Part shown: positions 22,838 through 36,795 of the stretch, in pieces
Layout of the letters: each line of letters opens with the position of its first letter
Position numbering within the stretch: the first letter of the stretch is position 1
Assembly: GCA_026008535.1 (NCBI GenBank)
Contig: BRKX01000004.1
Coordinates: forward strand, 33,794,501 to 33,858,500
DNA: 64,000 bases
Origin: Perilla frutescens
Lineage: Eukaryota > Streptophyta > Magnoliopsida > Lamiales > Lamiaceae
Direction of reading: 5' to 3'
Translations under genes and position numbers: made by a program
Notes under the pieces: generated by a model
Seen by the model: only the letters and a program-made list of their open reading frames with translations
Told to the model about the DNA's origin: nothing
Databases searched by the model: none

Positions 22838-25800
22838 TCATATAGAACATAAGCCAAGAGATTTTCTCAGAATTGAGAATCTCTCATAGCTTAAAGCTTT
22901 TGTGAACATATCAGCCAGTTGATTATCTGTACTAATATACTCTAACTTTAATAGCTTCTTTTCAACTAAATCCCTAATAAAATGATACCTTAAGTGGATG
23001 TGTTTGGATTTGGAATGATGAACAAGGTTCTTTGCATGGTTGATAGCGCTTGTATTGTCGCAGAGCATCACCAAGGGATTGCTTTCCAATCCATAATCAT
23101 CCAACATTGACTTCAGCCATATCAACTGTGTCGAACAGCTCCCAGCGGCCACATATTCGGACTCGGCTGTGGACAACAAGATACAGTTTTTCTTTTTTGC
23201 TATGCCAAGAGATGAGGTTGTTGCCAAGATAACAACATCCTCCACTTGTGCTTCGTCTATCATGAGTTTCTCCCGCCAAGTCAGCATCACTATATCCTAT
23301 AAGATCTGTAGTTGTGTCCTTTGTGAACCATAGACCTAATTCACAAGTTCTGGCAATGTACCGAATGATCCTCTTTACAGCCTTAAGGTGCTCCTCCTTG
23401 GGACAGGACTGAAACCGAGCACATGCACACACACTGTACATGATATCTGGCCGGCTAGCAGTAAGGTAGAGGAGACTTCCGATCATTGATTTGTATAAAG
23501 TTGGATTGACTTCAGGTCTAACTGAATCCTTTGACAGCTTTTAAGTCGTACTCATGGGAGTTCTCATGTGCTTTGCATTCTCCAAGCCGAACTTCTTTAC
23601 TAGATTCTTGGCATACTTTGTCTGGGAGACGAAGACGCCATTTTCCTTTTGCTTGACTTGAAGTCCAAGAAAATTGCTAAGCTCACCTACCATACTCATC
23701 TCAAAAGATGTGGACATTACCTCTACAAACTCTTTTAAGGCTTTCTCGCTTGTTAACCCAAATACTATGTCATCGACATATATTTGTGCAATTGTGAGAA
23801 AGTTTTTCTCCTTTTTGAGAAAAAGTGTCCTATCGGCATGACCTCTGAAAAAACCAAATTCAAGCAAGAACTCCGTTAACCGACTATACCAAGCTCTAGG
23901 AGCTTGCTTAAGTCCGTACAAAGCTTTGTGTAATTTATACACATAATCGGGTTTTATCGGGTCTTCAAAGCTTTTGGGTTGTTCTACGTATGCTTCCTCT
24001 TCTAGTATGCCATTTAGAAATGCTTCCTTAACATCCATTTGATGAAGAGTAATGTTAAGATAATATGCAATAGCAAACAACAACCTGATGGACTTAATTC
24101 TAGCAACTGGAGCAAAAGTCTCATCATAGTCAATGCCTTCTACTTGAGTGTAACCTTGGGCAACTAAGCGGGCTTTGTTCCTAATGATATTTTCAAATTC
24201 ATCAGTTTTATTCTTAAAGATCCACTTAGTTCCTATTACATTTATTCCTGAAGGTCTAGGCACAAGTGTCTAGACTTTATTTCTAACAAACTCAAGTAGT
24301 TCGGCTTGCATGACACTTATCTAGAACTCGTCTTTTAATGCTTCAGACACATTTTTAGGTTCAAGCATAGACAAAAAGACAACAGTACCGACTTTGTTAA
24401 TTACACATGATAAACACACCATCCTTACCATTTCCTTGTAGTTGACAAGAGTTTTACCTCTTGTTCTGACCCCTTCACGAACATCTCCAATGATCTGATC
24501 AATTGGATGATTTTTTCGAATCTTGCTAGGTGGGTCTCTTCTAATGCTTTCCTAAACTTCATCTGGAATTTCTGAGTCGTTTGAATGGCTATTTGATCCA
24601 GATCCTTCTATAAATGCATCCTCACTTGTCTCTGAAGTGGACTCAACTTCAGGGCTGACTCTTCCTTCGTCCTCAGTGGTTTTTTCTGTCCTTCCCTGTA
24701 TCTCAAGCAAATTGTCAGTATCCTCTTCAGGAGTGTACAGACGGGCCAGATCATCAAATCGCACATTTATACTCTCCATAATAGTTTTTATTCTGAGTTT
24801 ATAAATGCGGTACGCATGACTGTTAAATGAATAACCTATAAACACACATTTATCACTTTTAGGATTAAATTTGAACAAGTAATCCCTATCATTCAAAATG
24901 TAGCAAACGCAACCAAAAACATGGAGATATTTTAAGTTGGGTTTTCTGCCATTTAGAATTTCATATGATGTCATGGTGGTTCCGGTTCTCAAGTTTACCC
25001 GATTACTCACATAACATGCAGTGTTTAAAGCTTCAGCCCAAAAACATTTGGACAACTTCTTAGAGTGTAACATGACAGTGGCCATCTCTTGCAAGGTCCT
25101 ATTCTTCTTTTCAGCTACACCATTTTGCTGGGGTGTTTTAGGGGCAGAATATTCATGATGAATACCTTCTTTAATGTAAAAGTTTAGGAGCTGAAGATTT
25201 TCAAACTCCCTGCTATGGTCAGATCTAATTCTTTTAACGCAAGAATGGTAGAAGTTTCTAACCTTAGCATATAATTCTAAGAAAGCATCATAGGTTTCAC
25301 CTTTGTCACTTAGAAATTTTACCCAAGTGTACCTGGAGAGGTCATCGACAATCACAAAGAAATACCGTTTACCTCCAAGGCTTTCTACCTCTGCTGGCCC
25401 CATAAGATCCATGTGAAGCAATTCAAAACAGCTTTGAGTAGCAAAAGGTCTCTCTGAAGTTGTCACAACTGGATGTAAGGCTTTTGCTTGCTTTCCTTTC
25501 TGACAATCTCCATACAGACTTGGATTTGAAACGTTCAACTTTGGCACTCCAAGAACAACATTTAGTCTCTAAAGGTTCTCCATGTTGCGGAAATTGGTAT
25601 GACCCAATTTTTGATGTCACAGTTGTACATCATTTACATGTGCACTCAATCAGCTTTTTCTTTTAGTTTCATAAATATTATTAGAAGATCTTACCCCAGA
25701 GATCACATGTTTACCGTCTTTGTCAACCACAGTACAACTTTGCTTATCAAAAATGACTGTAAAGTTATCATCACAGAGTTGGCTGATGCTGATGAGGTTC

Positions 25801-27899
25801 GCTGTAAGGCCTTGAACATGTGATACATTGGCTAGCTTTGGAAGACCAGGACTATTTAAAATTCCATGGCCTACAATCTTATCATTTGTTCCTCCTCCGA
25901 AGGTGACTTCACTGCCATTGATCTTCTGGTAGTTAGACAGGTAACATTGAGACCCAGTCATGTGACCAGAGCACCCGCTGTCAAAATACCAAGTTGTTGA
26001 ATCATCAGCTACTGATGCAGTGAAGATAACTTTGCAGGTGTCTTTGGAGACAGCTTTAGGTTTCCAAACCATATTCCTTGTTTTATCACTTTTGACTATG
26101 AGGTCTGACTTTGAGGCTTGTGTCCTCAGATGAATATCTTTCTTGTGTTCCTGTAAAAACCTATGGCAAAAAGGTTTTATATGTCCAGGGAGGAAACAAT
26201 AGTGACAAACGAATCTCCTGCATTTCTTACTCACTGATGAGGTGGGATGTGCTTCTTGAGCTTTCACAAAAGGTTTTCCATGAGTGGACATGATTTGTGT
26301 AAAGGCAGTCTTTACAGTTTTGTCATAACCTAAGCCATGAGAAGTTACCTGAGTTTGAGTAAGAACTTTATCAAGTTTGGAGGTACCAGTGCTGATCTTT
26401 CTGAAAGTTTCATTTGCAAGATTGAGTTGAATCCTCATCTTGTCAATCTCTGCATCTTTCTTCGTCAGCATTACCTCCAATTTTGCAAGTGACGCCTTCT
26501 GGCTAGTGGTTTCCTTATTGAGTGACTCGACTACATTACACTGTTTGACCCATTTAGCATACAGCTCCTTGTAGAGTCCCTGCAACTTTATTAGCATCTC
26601 TAGTGTTTCTTCCTCTGTAACTTCTTCTTCCTCATCTGCAGTAGTTATCACAGTGTTGAAGCAAAAAAAAGTTTTATAGTAGGAATCATCATACCTGTCA
26701 AAAGTTATCTCAACTTCTGTGAGTTTTGAATTGTCCAATTCAGCACATACTGCAGTTAAGGTAGCATGTTTGATGGTTGCATCATCTGAGATTTCTTCCA
26801 CAAATATCCCTGAGGTGTCCAGCTCGCTGTCGCTAAGAGATAAGAATGTGATGGGCTTTCCAAGCTTTCTAAATGTGTTGGCACATTCATTCGTAAAATG
26901 CCCATAGCCTTTGCACTCATAGCATTGAACCGTGGAGAAATCTTTCACCTCCTTTGGTCTAAAGTGATCTGATGCAGCACGCTTTATGATCCTATGTTCC
27001 TTATCTGGTGAAATCATTTTCTCATACATAACCAAAGGCCCGGATGAGTCATGTCGAGGCATGCCTTGTTCAGCGCCTCCCTTTAGTTGTTTTCCTCTAT
27101 TTGTCCTGATGAGAGTGTTTAGTCTTCTGGTCAGAAGAGCAAAATCAGGATTCTTTTCACTGATTTCTTCAAGATCATCATCCTCTTCCTCGTCATACGC
27201 TGCTGTCCTTGAAGTCGACCCAGCTGTTATGGCAATTTCCTTTTTCTTTGACCCGCCTTTCTCATTCATTTCCATTTCATAGGTCTTCAGATTATTCATC
27301 AGCTTTGTGAAGTCCAAACATCCAGTCGTCGATGCCGTGTCAATAGCAACAACCTTCATATCAAAACGAGGTATTAGAGTTCTCAAAGCTTTAGAAACTA
27401 ACCTTTTGTTGGTGATTGGATCACCTAGATCAGTGCACTCGTTTGGAATTTCAAGCAATTTGTTGCAATACTCTCCAATGGTTTCATCTTCCCCCATCTT
27501 CATGTTCTCAAATTTTGTGGTGAGAATACGATGTTTTGATTCTTTAATTCCAACATCTCCTTCGCAATGTTGCTGAAGAATATCCCATGCTTTTTTGGCT
27601 GACTCACAATTTCTTATGAGTTTGAACATCTAAATATCCAAGGAAGACTGAATTGCGTTGAGTGCCTTGTCATTGAAGGTAGCTTCTTCATTTTGTGGCC
27701 TGGTCCATTCTTCTGGAGGAGTACGAATTGTATCTCCTTTGGCATCTACAGTCTTAGGATGCGTCCATGCCTTTTGAACAACATTTCATGCTCTTGCATC
27801 AATGGATTTGATTCACGCTCTCATTCGAACTTTCCAAAAGGAATAGTTCATGCCATCGAGAACAGGAGGTTTGTTGAACAACGGGTTCGTGCAATCCAT
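22838..27899 (-). pseudogene. gag-pol polyprotein of the copia element
   Basis: One frame starts at ATG 27899. Gag is followed by two CCHC knuckles (CYECKGYGHFTNEC; VCHYCFLPGHIKPFC), the protease site WYFDSGCSGHMTG, the integrase HHCC start (KLGHTNFRN) and catalytic core (IVDDLSRYTWVKF, RSDHSREF, TPQQNGVAEKKNRT). Reverse transcriptase follows with QMDVKEAFLNG, KALYGLKQAPRAWY and YVDDIVFG (23769-23780), then RNase H (STAESEYVAAGS, DNTSAINHAKN). In-frame stops lie at 27815, 27788, 27632, 25652, near 25613 and 25571, at 24554, two more before 24263, and at 23543. A frameshift near 23200 separates the two RNase H halves. Several stops sit where conserved Trp or Gln is expected, so C-to-T decay on either strand is likely. 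Confidence 0.93.
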
Positions 27900-27944
27900 T
27901 GTACTCACGAAAATAGGATCACCACTTAGTGTGTCAAGTGTTTG

Positions 27945-27958
27945 CTCTTGATGCCAAT
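27945..27958 (-). other. putative primer binding site of the copia element
   Basis: Just inside the 5' LTR the minus strand reads TTGGCATCAAGAGC. This resembles the initiator-Met tRNA site TGGTATCAGAGC with one substitution and one inserted base. Confidence 0.65.
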
Positions 27959-27959
27959 T

Positions 27960-28578
27960 GTATAAACCGAAATCTCAGTTCTGACAGAGTTGTGATCAAA
28001 GTTGTGTCTGAAATTAAGACAACTTTGTATATGCAGCGGAATTTAGAAACAAACAACGAATTGAAAAATTTCAGGAGATTATATTTCTATAATCTCGTGA
28101 AGTGCCTCAGGGCAAAGTATTCACTATATAAATTTGTGAATTACAAAAACACTACGAGCAAACTCTTACTAAACTTAAGACACTTTATCTCTTCCTTCGC
28201 AGAAGGTCGTGACTAAAGTTGTCTTAACTAACACTTATAGAAAACTAAAATCTCTAACACAGATCTTGTACTATCTGGAATTTGTCTATAAACTAGTGTA
28301 CGTAACTTTATACAATTGATCCCTATTTATACAATAATAATAACTTGGTCTCTACTCCAAATAACCGCTTTATCTCTCCATGATCTCCATTCCAAGATAT
28401 GCGGCCTCACACCCTCAACTTCAGCAACAGCCTTATCTTGACTCAACCACACCTTGAATTGGTCAAACACAACATAGCTCCCTAGAAACATCTCAACCGA
28501 TTTACTTCCTGCATAATGAATAAAGAAAGACAAAACAAAACTATATCCAAAATATCAACAAACCAAACGGTTTCAACA
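27960..28578 (-). repeat. 5' LTR of the copia element
   Basis: Starts TGTATAAACC and ends GGTTTCAACA on the + strand; about 95% identical by eye to 18949-19568. The second GATAA follows at 28579-28583. Confidence 0.95.
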
Positions 28579-28583
28579 GATAA

Positions 28584-29925
28584 GGTTAGGTTACTCGATA
28601 GGATTCTACATTAGGCCTGATTTATTTATTAAATAGACCACAATGAAACTCTTTACGAAGCCTCTTTACATAAATATGCCAGACATAAACTTTTATAAAA
28701 GCCCATCAAGCCTAATAGGTCAACATATTTATTAAATTAATAAAAAATAAATGATTTTTTAAAATTTAATTATTAATACAATTTGTTAGTTAAATAATTA
28801 GATTATAATAAATATTATTTTTTATATTTTAACAAGAAGAAATATTTATATTTAAAAATTCTTAATTTGATTTATTGTTTGAAAAACTCTTTTTATATGT
28901 ATATTCTTTTTATAAAAATATAAAATTTATTTTTAATAAGTTTTCAAAAGCTTCAGGCCCAGCTAGCATAGTTAAATAGGTCATGTCTAGTCCTTTCTTT
29001 ATTAAGATAGGTTCTAGCATTCTAACCCAAAGTTTGGCTTTGACATATGGGATTTTTGCTATCATTTTATTAAGTTTCTAATGCTTAACTAGGTAGTTTT
29101 TATTTTGTTCTAGTTGTTTTGGATCGTAGTTTGCTTAATGTATCAATAAACGTCTCCTAATTTAGGATTGTACTTTTCAGATCGAAAATAGAGCAAAATA
29201 GATGACAAAAGCCAATCGAAATCGTGTGCACGCTAGAAGGCGCGACTCGAGTGCGGGCATGAGCCACGCTCTAGCTCAGCCAATGGGTGGCGCGAGTGAC
29301 ATTCTGACTCAGCGAAGCAAAAAAGCCTTGATCGGGCGCAATTGAAGAGGCACGAGCTGCGAGCTCGCGCTGAATGGTGCGATTGACGTGCGTGACCGAC
29401 CCTGATACGTGCCCAGTCACTTTTTCACGAATTTTTGTATTTTTAGATATTTTAGAATTATTTTTAATAGTACATTTTTGCCCTAGTATTTAAGGTTTGA
29501 AAATTTCAAAATTTGGGGAGAAGCCCTTTTTGTTATCCAAAGTTAGAGAGATTGAGTATTGAGAGTTGAAGAGTTTTTGGAAGGCTTGGATTGAAGAAGG
29601 ATTTGAAGTTTTGTACATTATTTCATATTTAATCCTAACTTTTATCCATGATTTCATCTTTTGATTTTGTTTTGTTTATGTTGAGCATGAGTGGCTAATT
29701 TCCCATGTTCTAGGATGTTTATTATTTAAATGATGAGTGTTTGATCTAATTACTTAATTAATGTATTCTCTCTCCCTTTTTCTCATAGATCATGGTGCTA
29801 GTTGTTTAAATTATATGGGTTGACCTCTATTAGGGTTTAAGTTTGTGTTGAATGTGTTTTGAGAAAAATCATTTTTCATAGGTGTTTGATTTATGAACTC
29901 AATTACTTGTGATTTCGTCGAGAGA
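28584..29925 (+). other. repeat-derived spacer, right part LTR-like (interrupted at 29931)
   Basis: 28600-29010 is an AT-rich repeat-like stretch with words such as TTAGGCCTGA. From about 29040 the sequence resembles a Tat/Athila-type LTR: a GC-rich patch with many GCGCGA/GCACGA words (29215-29410), a TATTTAAGG near 29488, then an AT-rich tail. It may continue after the nested block at 42604, so the nested LTRs may sit inside an older LTR. No ORF is supported. Confidence 0.4.
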
Positions 29926-31096
29926 ATAGTTGTCACGCCCAAATTTTCATAAAATAAAATAATAGCAATAAAGAAAGAAAGGATGCCACTTTTATTGAAA
30001 TATAAAAATATTCAATTTTAATACAACGGAAGATAAATAATAAAATCTCTTTAAAATCCATCATCACACGTCACCGCGCACATCGCCCGAGTAAATCGTC
30101 AACCTGAAATAAATAATAGCTTTAGGGTGAGTGTTATTGACTCAGTGGTGAACACATGTATCCAAGCTATACAATTATAATAAATTATAATATGGGTAGC
30201 CCGCGGCTAATAATATATCGGGACATATGCAGCTCGTCGGCCAATAATAATTCTTGTAACCCGTAAGTTAATAATTGTGAACCTGCATAAGAGCATAACA
30301 AGAATAAATAATAATGTGCATCACATCGTATTCCCCACCTTAGCCTTGACTTGAACTTGACGTTAAAAATAATACGGGTTAATTAGTTCACGCACTTCCT
30401 ATTAATAAATTAAATATATAAACATTAACATAAAATATAATAAATAAATAAATAATTAGATAAATATTGTAACACTCCAGATTTTCGAATAAGATTTAGA
30501 GAATTCTTAAGCATAATTAAGAAGTTAAGGAAGAGATTTTTATAAGGTTTAAGTGAAGTCAGATGTCAGTCACGACTTTAGGGGTCAATTTTCGTGAAAT
30601 CGTCTTTTCGAAAATTTTGATCTTAACTCTGTTATGGCTGATTTTAATCTTGTTAGAAAGGTATTCACTCAAGGAGTGTGCCGGTATTTTCAAAATTTTA
30701 TTCTGAAGTCATTTGAGGTCCCGGTGATGAAAATCGTATTTAAAGGACTTATGAATAGTAACTTTTGCGTGTGTTCGTGATTTAAAAAATTTACGAAATC
30801 CTCCTCGTTAATTTGAGTCTTATTTTGTCAAGCCCCTCTTATGGAAAATGACTCAAGGAATCCATTCCCATTCACGGATTTCCATTCTGAGGTCAATCGA
30901 ACGCTCGGGAGCAAAATCTGTCAGTCCTATTGAATAGTAAAAAGTAATTCTGAAAAAGGAATCTTGGCTCATCTTTCTTCTGACGACCTGTTCTTCATCC
31001 CGAGTCAGGTTGTTTCAATAGTACTCGAGCCAACGAGTCTCCTAGTATTTTCAAATTTCGTGTCTGAGGTCATTTGGACCTCGACATCGAATAAAG

Positions 31097-32501
31097 TGTT
31101 AGTTTTGTATACTTGAAGACTTGTCTTTGTATACTTTTCTGATGATATGATGATATAGATTGAATCTTATTGCAGTCACTGTTTGCATTTATATTATTGT
31201 TTATGCATATTCCATATACTTACATTGTAGATGATATGGTGTGGGTGAACACACGGTAAGATCATATCATCAGATCCTTGTATTGTATTAAAAGGCTCAC
31301 GGCTTAGATGATCATGAATACACCATCAGTACACCGTAGAATAATCTGATAATTAGTTTATCTTGACTAATTGATTATTCTAATACACGTGTTAGTGTAT
31401 TGAGGAGGATCAGGATAGAATATTGTTCTCTATTCTGGCCCTATTAGTGAGAGAATAACGATCCATAGAGTTCAGGTTCTTAACTTATATTTATTAGCGA
31501 ATATATATGCTTTGTTGATTGCTTTGATTTATCATTGGGTGAGATTCTTTGATAGAATCAATAAACTCGATATCTTGGATAATAGCATTTGCATATATGA
31601 TGTGTCGTGCAATATATATAAGCACCGTGTCCTGGTGCGCCAAGTTGATGATGTTCTCTTGAGGAAACACAAGTTCATGTGAAACCCTACAGGTGGAATT
31701 TATTCCGTACATGAATAAATCTTGTGTGGTACTACTCAAGGTTTTAGATATTAATTAATTATAGCTGTCAGAGGCTTACATAATTAATTAATGAACATTA
31801 TATCTTAAACACGGGGAATGGCTGAACTAAAGGAGAAAGCATATTCAGAAATATGTATTAAATTGGTAGGTCAGTATTACTTCTTTAGTGGAATAAAAGT
31901 AATACTTAATTTATTTAATAATATCCTAAGTTTATTGGATATTGAAAATTAAATAAATCAATTTAATATTCTTCTAGATTCATGTTGTAGCTAATATAAC
32001 TTTAATGGACTGGAGATGGAAAAAGAGATAGAGGCCCAAACCCAGTAGGGTTGGGACACTATTAATTTCGCCAACCCCCTTATAAATAAGGAGGTGGGGG
32101 ATGAAATTTACAAGGTTACAAATCAGCTCCTCTTGTGTTCTCTTTATTTCCACAGTATCCATACATATCTAGTAGATTTCAGCCCACCCTGAATCTAGAT
32201 ACAGTCCGGGAATACAACAGAAGATCGAGAAGTTGAATAACACTGTGTGGGGCGCCGTTTACATCATACACAATAGCAAGATTAGACCTTTAATCTTGTC
32301 CTCAACCCGACATTCATTTGTAAGTGTTTTTCGATATTCTATGTTTCCGTTTTCAGTAGAACCGAAAACCGGATTGTATGTTTAATTGAACTCGGTTTAT
32401 TAAAACATATGAGATGCATAAATATATGACATACATGACATTAGGATTAAAGAACAACCAAAGAGATCATGCGGTGGTTTAATTAAAAAAAAACCCCAAC
32501 A
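31097..32501 (+). mobile_element. 1.4 kb solo LTR (TGTTAG...CCAACA), third layer
   Basis: TAAAG flanks it at 31092-31096 and 32502-32506, and the outer LTR resumes exactly after it. A TATA-like CTTATAAATAAGG lies near 32081. No internal region is present. The TGTTAG/CAACA ends suggest a copia-type LTR, which is an inference. Confidence 0.85.
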
Positions 32502-32585
32502 TAAAGCAGCATTTAACTGAACCCGAAGTAACTTTTGCAGTATTGTTACACTGCAATGGCTTCCAAGGGAAGCCAATCTCACCCC

Positions 32586-32593
32586 TATAAATA
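32586..32593 (+). promoter_or_regulatory. TATA box of the second-layer LTR
   Basis: TATAAATA is preceded by CACCCC and followed about 35 bases later by a C/T-rich leader. The homologous LTR has TATAAATA at the matching place (51720-51727, minus). Confidence 0.65.
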
Positions 32594-32720
32594 GAGCACT
32601 CCCCTCCATTCATTTTCCACACCAAATCCATTCTCCACTCTTCAAATCTTGACAGAGAAAGTGAGAGGAAAGTCGAGAGAGCTTGAGTCGAGCGAAGAGC
32701 ATTCTTCGTGAGTGTTCCTC

Positions 32721-34255
32721 TGTAATATCCCAAAATATTTTCATAACTATTATTTAGAAACCTAGATACCTATTCAGAAATAGTCATATTAAGACTTAAT
32801 GATAATCCTATATTAAAATCCTATCTAAATAAATCAAAATTTATTTAAGACAAATATTATTATTTAGTAATTGTACTATTATAAATTGGTAGCAAATTAA
32901 TTAAATTTATACAAGTATATATTATTAGTGGTCGTAGGTGAATTTATAATATCGAATTTTAATTTATTTGATTATACTCGATAGAATTAGTTGGTTATGA
33001 TGAAATCTAAAATTTTGCTCTTAGCATTAGAAATATTTGAGTTTTTTTTTTTAAAAAAGAAAATTTTACTTTCATGTTTTAAAATGTTTTTGGGATCTTA
33101 TTTATTTAGGTAAAATTTAAATTCTATTCATTCATTTATTTTTATTTTTTTAATTTGAAAGGGTTTTTGTGTGCGAAAAAAAAACTATAAAAAAATGATG
33201 ATTAAATTAATTCAAAGATTATTATGAAAACAATGATAGTTCCATCTCTCTCCATTAATTAACACGTAGCTCAAATTCTTTAGCCAAGTCAGCAATATAG
33301 GTATACACATGTTCTTTTAACCGATTATATTTGTATTTTAATACAAGAACAGATACTTCAACTATTTACTACTCTGAGTTCTTCTACTAGAAATCGAGAG
33401 CCAGACCAAGCCCACAAACTCAATTAGGACTTCAGCTGCTTAGTTCTTCAGGTTATAGGGCTACGGTAATTCACTTCATTTGGTAAGCCTATTTCCACCT
33501 TAATTTTCTGTATTTGCTATATAGAATTATATACCATTCACCTCAACATATTTCCAAATCTGAAATTTACTAAAAACCATGAATCTAAATCACTGTAATC
33601 CCTCAATTTATACTTCTTATATATCAATTTAACATGAAAATCAGTACCACCCTCCATTAGAGTTCCCAAGATCAATTTCTACAAATTATATTCCAAACAA
33701 ATATCTCCTCACCAACACATACACACGATTCCACAGTTCCAAAGAAATCACGAATTGAATTATAAGATTTCTAATAGACAAAAAGATATTAAGAAATCAA
33801 GGGAAATAAATAGAAATAGGGAGAGGGAAATCGATGGGTTGAGTCAAAACAGGAGAATTGTAGTTGAGGTCTGCGTTTCACCGGACGGTCGTCGACGTTG
33901 TACCGAGCTCTGGATGAATTTAAGTAGTGAAGAACAGGTGTCGTGTTGCTGCTATGGTTGAACTTGCGTCGAGCCATCTCATGGCTGGAGTTGAAGGACC
34001 CGGTTGCAGCAGGTGCGGCTGCGGGTTCGGGGTCGGGTCCTTACGTCGTCGGTGGACAGCGGTGAGCTCGCCGGCGTCGGGAAAAAGAAAAAAAAAGGGA
34101 GAAGTAGAATTAGGGATTTTGGAGTGAAATTTGGGGATTTTTGATTTGGATTCTATTCTTCTTATTATGATTTTGCAAAGAAGACGAAAAGAAAGTGGAA
34201 TTTAGAGATTTAAGGAAGCAATTTTAATTTTCATATATGTTCCTCTTTTTCCAGT

Positions 34256-34299
<44 letters not shown>

Positions 34300-35990
34300 T
34301 GATAAGAGAAAAGAGGGATACAGTGAATTAGGAATTTTGTATAGCTGGCACATGCCTTATACCGTGAATGTCATTCATTTGGGGTAGAAATAATATTATA
34401 TACATACTTATATATTATATATATATATATAAATGGTACACATTTAATTAATTAGTTAGTTGAATCTAGTAATAATATTTACTTGTAGTTTTGCCATGAT
34501 ATTAGAGAAAGCACCATCGATCTTATCTTTTTATCCAAAATCTTAGTATTTCCTTATGACCCTGTCAGAATTGTGTTTATTAATTAGCTGCATGTCGTGA
34601 TTTTCTTTGGAAGAAAGAAAGAATTTAATTGCAAATAAGTAAATTGCATGATGATCGATCCTCATTAAATTATAAAAATTAGGAAAAGTCCCTAGAAGAT
34701 ATAAAAATTTCATAATCACTTATAATTGTTTAAAAATATATATTTGGATCCTATAAAATTTTCATAAATTAATATCTAGCCCAAAACTTCATAAATTGAT
34801 TAAATTAGCCCATAAATTTTTTAATTTTCAGATTTATTAAAATTAAAATTGGCCCAAATTACTTAAAAATCAATTTAGCCATAAAATTTTATCTAAATTT
34901 TCTATTTTAAACCAGGGCTCCTAAATTAATTATTCAGGAACATAAATCTTGGATTTTTAGATATATTAGAATTATAATTGGCCTAAATGATTTATTTGAA
35001 ATATTTTTGATACTAGGTACGGCCCAATTAGGACCCTCGTCCATTTTGTGATTCTCTGCTCAATTATACGCACTCGTTATTATCATGTGGGCTATATTTT
35101 TCTCAAATTTATGTTCAACTATTAAGCTCAACTATTTATCAACTATGAAGCATGAATATCTGTATCAAAATTTTTTAGCTCACTGTTCGCGTTCGCCAGA
35201 ATCCTACGAAAACATTGAGTGCTTAACTAGACTTGAGTTCGGATCCTTTAAAGCTTTGGGACTGTATACACTATCCTTTATTAGACAGCTGGGCTGGAGG
35301 ACGTGTATATAAGTTAAGACACTATAGGAAGGGACAATTGAGATAGAGAGTGCAAATAAGGTTAAAAGAAGCTTTGTATACATGGAATGTTTTTAGTTTT
35401 GAAACCTTTCCATTGTTATACTTGTGTGGGTACGATATTCATATTTATAAAATGATTGTGAACTGTTTATCAAAATTTCCCACTGAGTACACTAGTACTC
35501 AGCCAAAATCTTTTCTAAAAATTTTCAGGTTGAGAGGTGGATTGGAAGATGACGGAGCTGAGGCAAGGGCTAGCTTTTTTGTATATGTTTGCTCTTTTTG
35601 TGTTGTTTAGAGATACTTGATACTCTAAAACAATGAAGTAGTTTGAAATAGTTTGCTTAAGTTTAATAAAGATGCTCTGCACTTGTTCCGTTTACTCTGA
35701 TTTAGATTGTCTTGAATTGTGGAAATCATATTATGAATTGAGCTTATTATTGAGATGTGCCTTTACAATTGATTGGTGGGATAGGTTCCCTTTGATGATT
35801 TGTAATTTATTCAGGTTCTTTCTAAACGCCTTAGTGTGTGGTTCTATTACAGTTATAGAGGTTATGTTGCCTAAATGATTGAGGCACTAACCCTCCTTAC
35901 ATAATTGTCTTTATGCAATAACCCCTTACCCATTTTCCCTAGTAACGCACCGGTCCCTTGTCGCTATTCTTCCGGGATTGGGGCATTACA
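32721..35990 (+). repeat. 5' LTR of the third-layer remnant
   Basis: 3.27 kb, ending GGGGCATTACA two or three bases before a perfect primer site. It contains a GC-rich patch (33890-34085), a (GA)n run, and the ACTGAGTACACTAGTACTCAG...TTCAGGTTGAG signature at 35480-35535. Confidence 0.85.
34256..34298. repeat. (GA)n microsatellite
   Basis: About 20 uninterrupted GA units. Confidence 0.97.
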
Positions 35991-35993
35991 GAT

Positions 35994-36005
35994 TGGTATC
36001 AGAGC
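35994..36005 (+). other. primer binding site, initiator-Met tRNA type
   Basis: TGGTATCAGAGC follows the LTR end after three bases (GAT). It is the standard plant LTR-element site complementary to the 3' end of tRNA-iMet. Confidence 0.9.
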
Positions 36006-36159
36006 AGGTTTACAACTCTGTAGACCTGCAGCATTACTCTTTGAGTCTAGAATTAAGTCTAGTCTCTTAAACTACTCATTCAGCAGCCCTCAGCACGTCA
36101 TCTACGCCGCTCTCAATGAAAAGGTATGCAAACATTTATAAAATTAAGGTATATGAGAT

Positions 36160-36570
36160 TGTAGTTAGACACACTATATATTTTTCCAGGTTTCATGATT
36201 TTATGTCATGATTCATTTATCAAAGCTATATCCAGGTTTCACGATAAGAAATCGTGATTCTTTCTATTCATGTTTCATGATAAGAGGTCATGATTCAGAT
36301 ATTTTTAGGTTTCAAGATCAGATATCATGATTCGTTTATTGAAAAATATTTTTAGGTTTCATGATTAGTAATCATGATTCGTTTATTGAAAATCTTTTAC
36401 AGGTTTCATGATTATATATATCGCGATTCAATTATTTAAAAATATTTTTCAGGTTTTGTGATAAGATATCATGAATCGACTATTTATAATATTTCAGGTT
36501 TCAAGATTAAATTTTGTGATTCATTTGAATAAACGTTATTAAGGTTTCACGACGAGAGCTCGTGATTCGT
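36160..36570 (+). repeat. degenerate repeat of AGGTTTCATGAT / ATCATGATTC words
   Basis: About eight units of 45-60 bases pair CAGGTTTCATGAT with a following ATCATGATTC, so each unit can fold as a short hairpin. It lies in the leader between the primer site and the gag remnant. Confidence 0.65.
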
Positions 36571-36795
36571 CTAAAGTTACTCGAAGATGTTAAGACATCT
36601 AGATTTTGATTTTAACCAAAATATAATAATAATTAAAAGAGATTAGAGTTACTTTAAGTGATGAGAATAAGTTGTGAATGACTTTTAGATTGAACATAGC
36701 AAAACATTTAGACTATAGTAAGTTGAACCTATCATTGACCATTAAGTTATCTTGTTGCTCTTGAAAACTTCGACTAAGTTAGTGAAATTCTTCAG

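Larger units (their letters stand above)
18949..28578 (-). mobile_element. full-length Ty1/copia retrotransposon (SIRE-like), dead copy
   Basis: Two direct LTRs (18949-19568 and 27960-28578) bound the element, with the pentamer GATAA at 18944-18948 and 28579-28583. Order on the minus strand: 5' LTR, primer site, gag with two zinc knuckles, protease, integrase, reverse transcriptase, RNase H, a long additional ORF, polypurine tract, 3' LTR. About 30 mismatches in 620 bp between LTRs by eye suggest an insertion that is not very recent. Every ORF is interrupted. The extra 3' ORF and the RT sequence are reminiscent of the SIRE lineage. Confidence 0.93.

Noticed and set aside
33755..34127. Plus-strand ORFs with Gly/Arg/Cys-rich products
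   Set aside because: They lie in the GC-rich leader part of an LTR with no conserved domain and no continuation.
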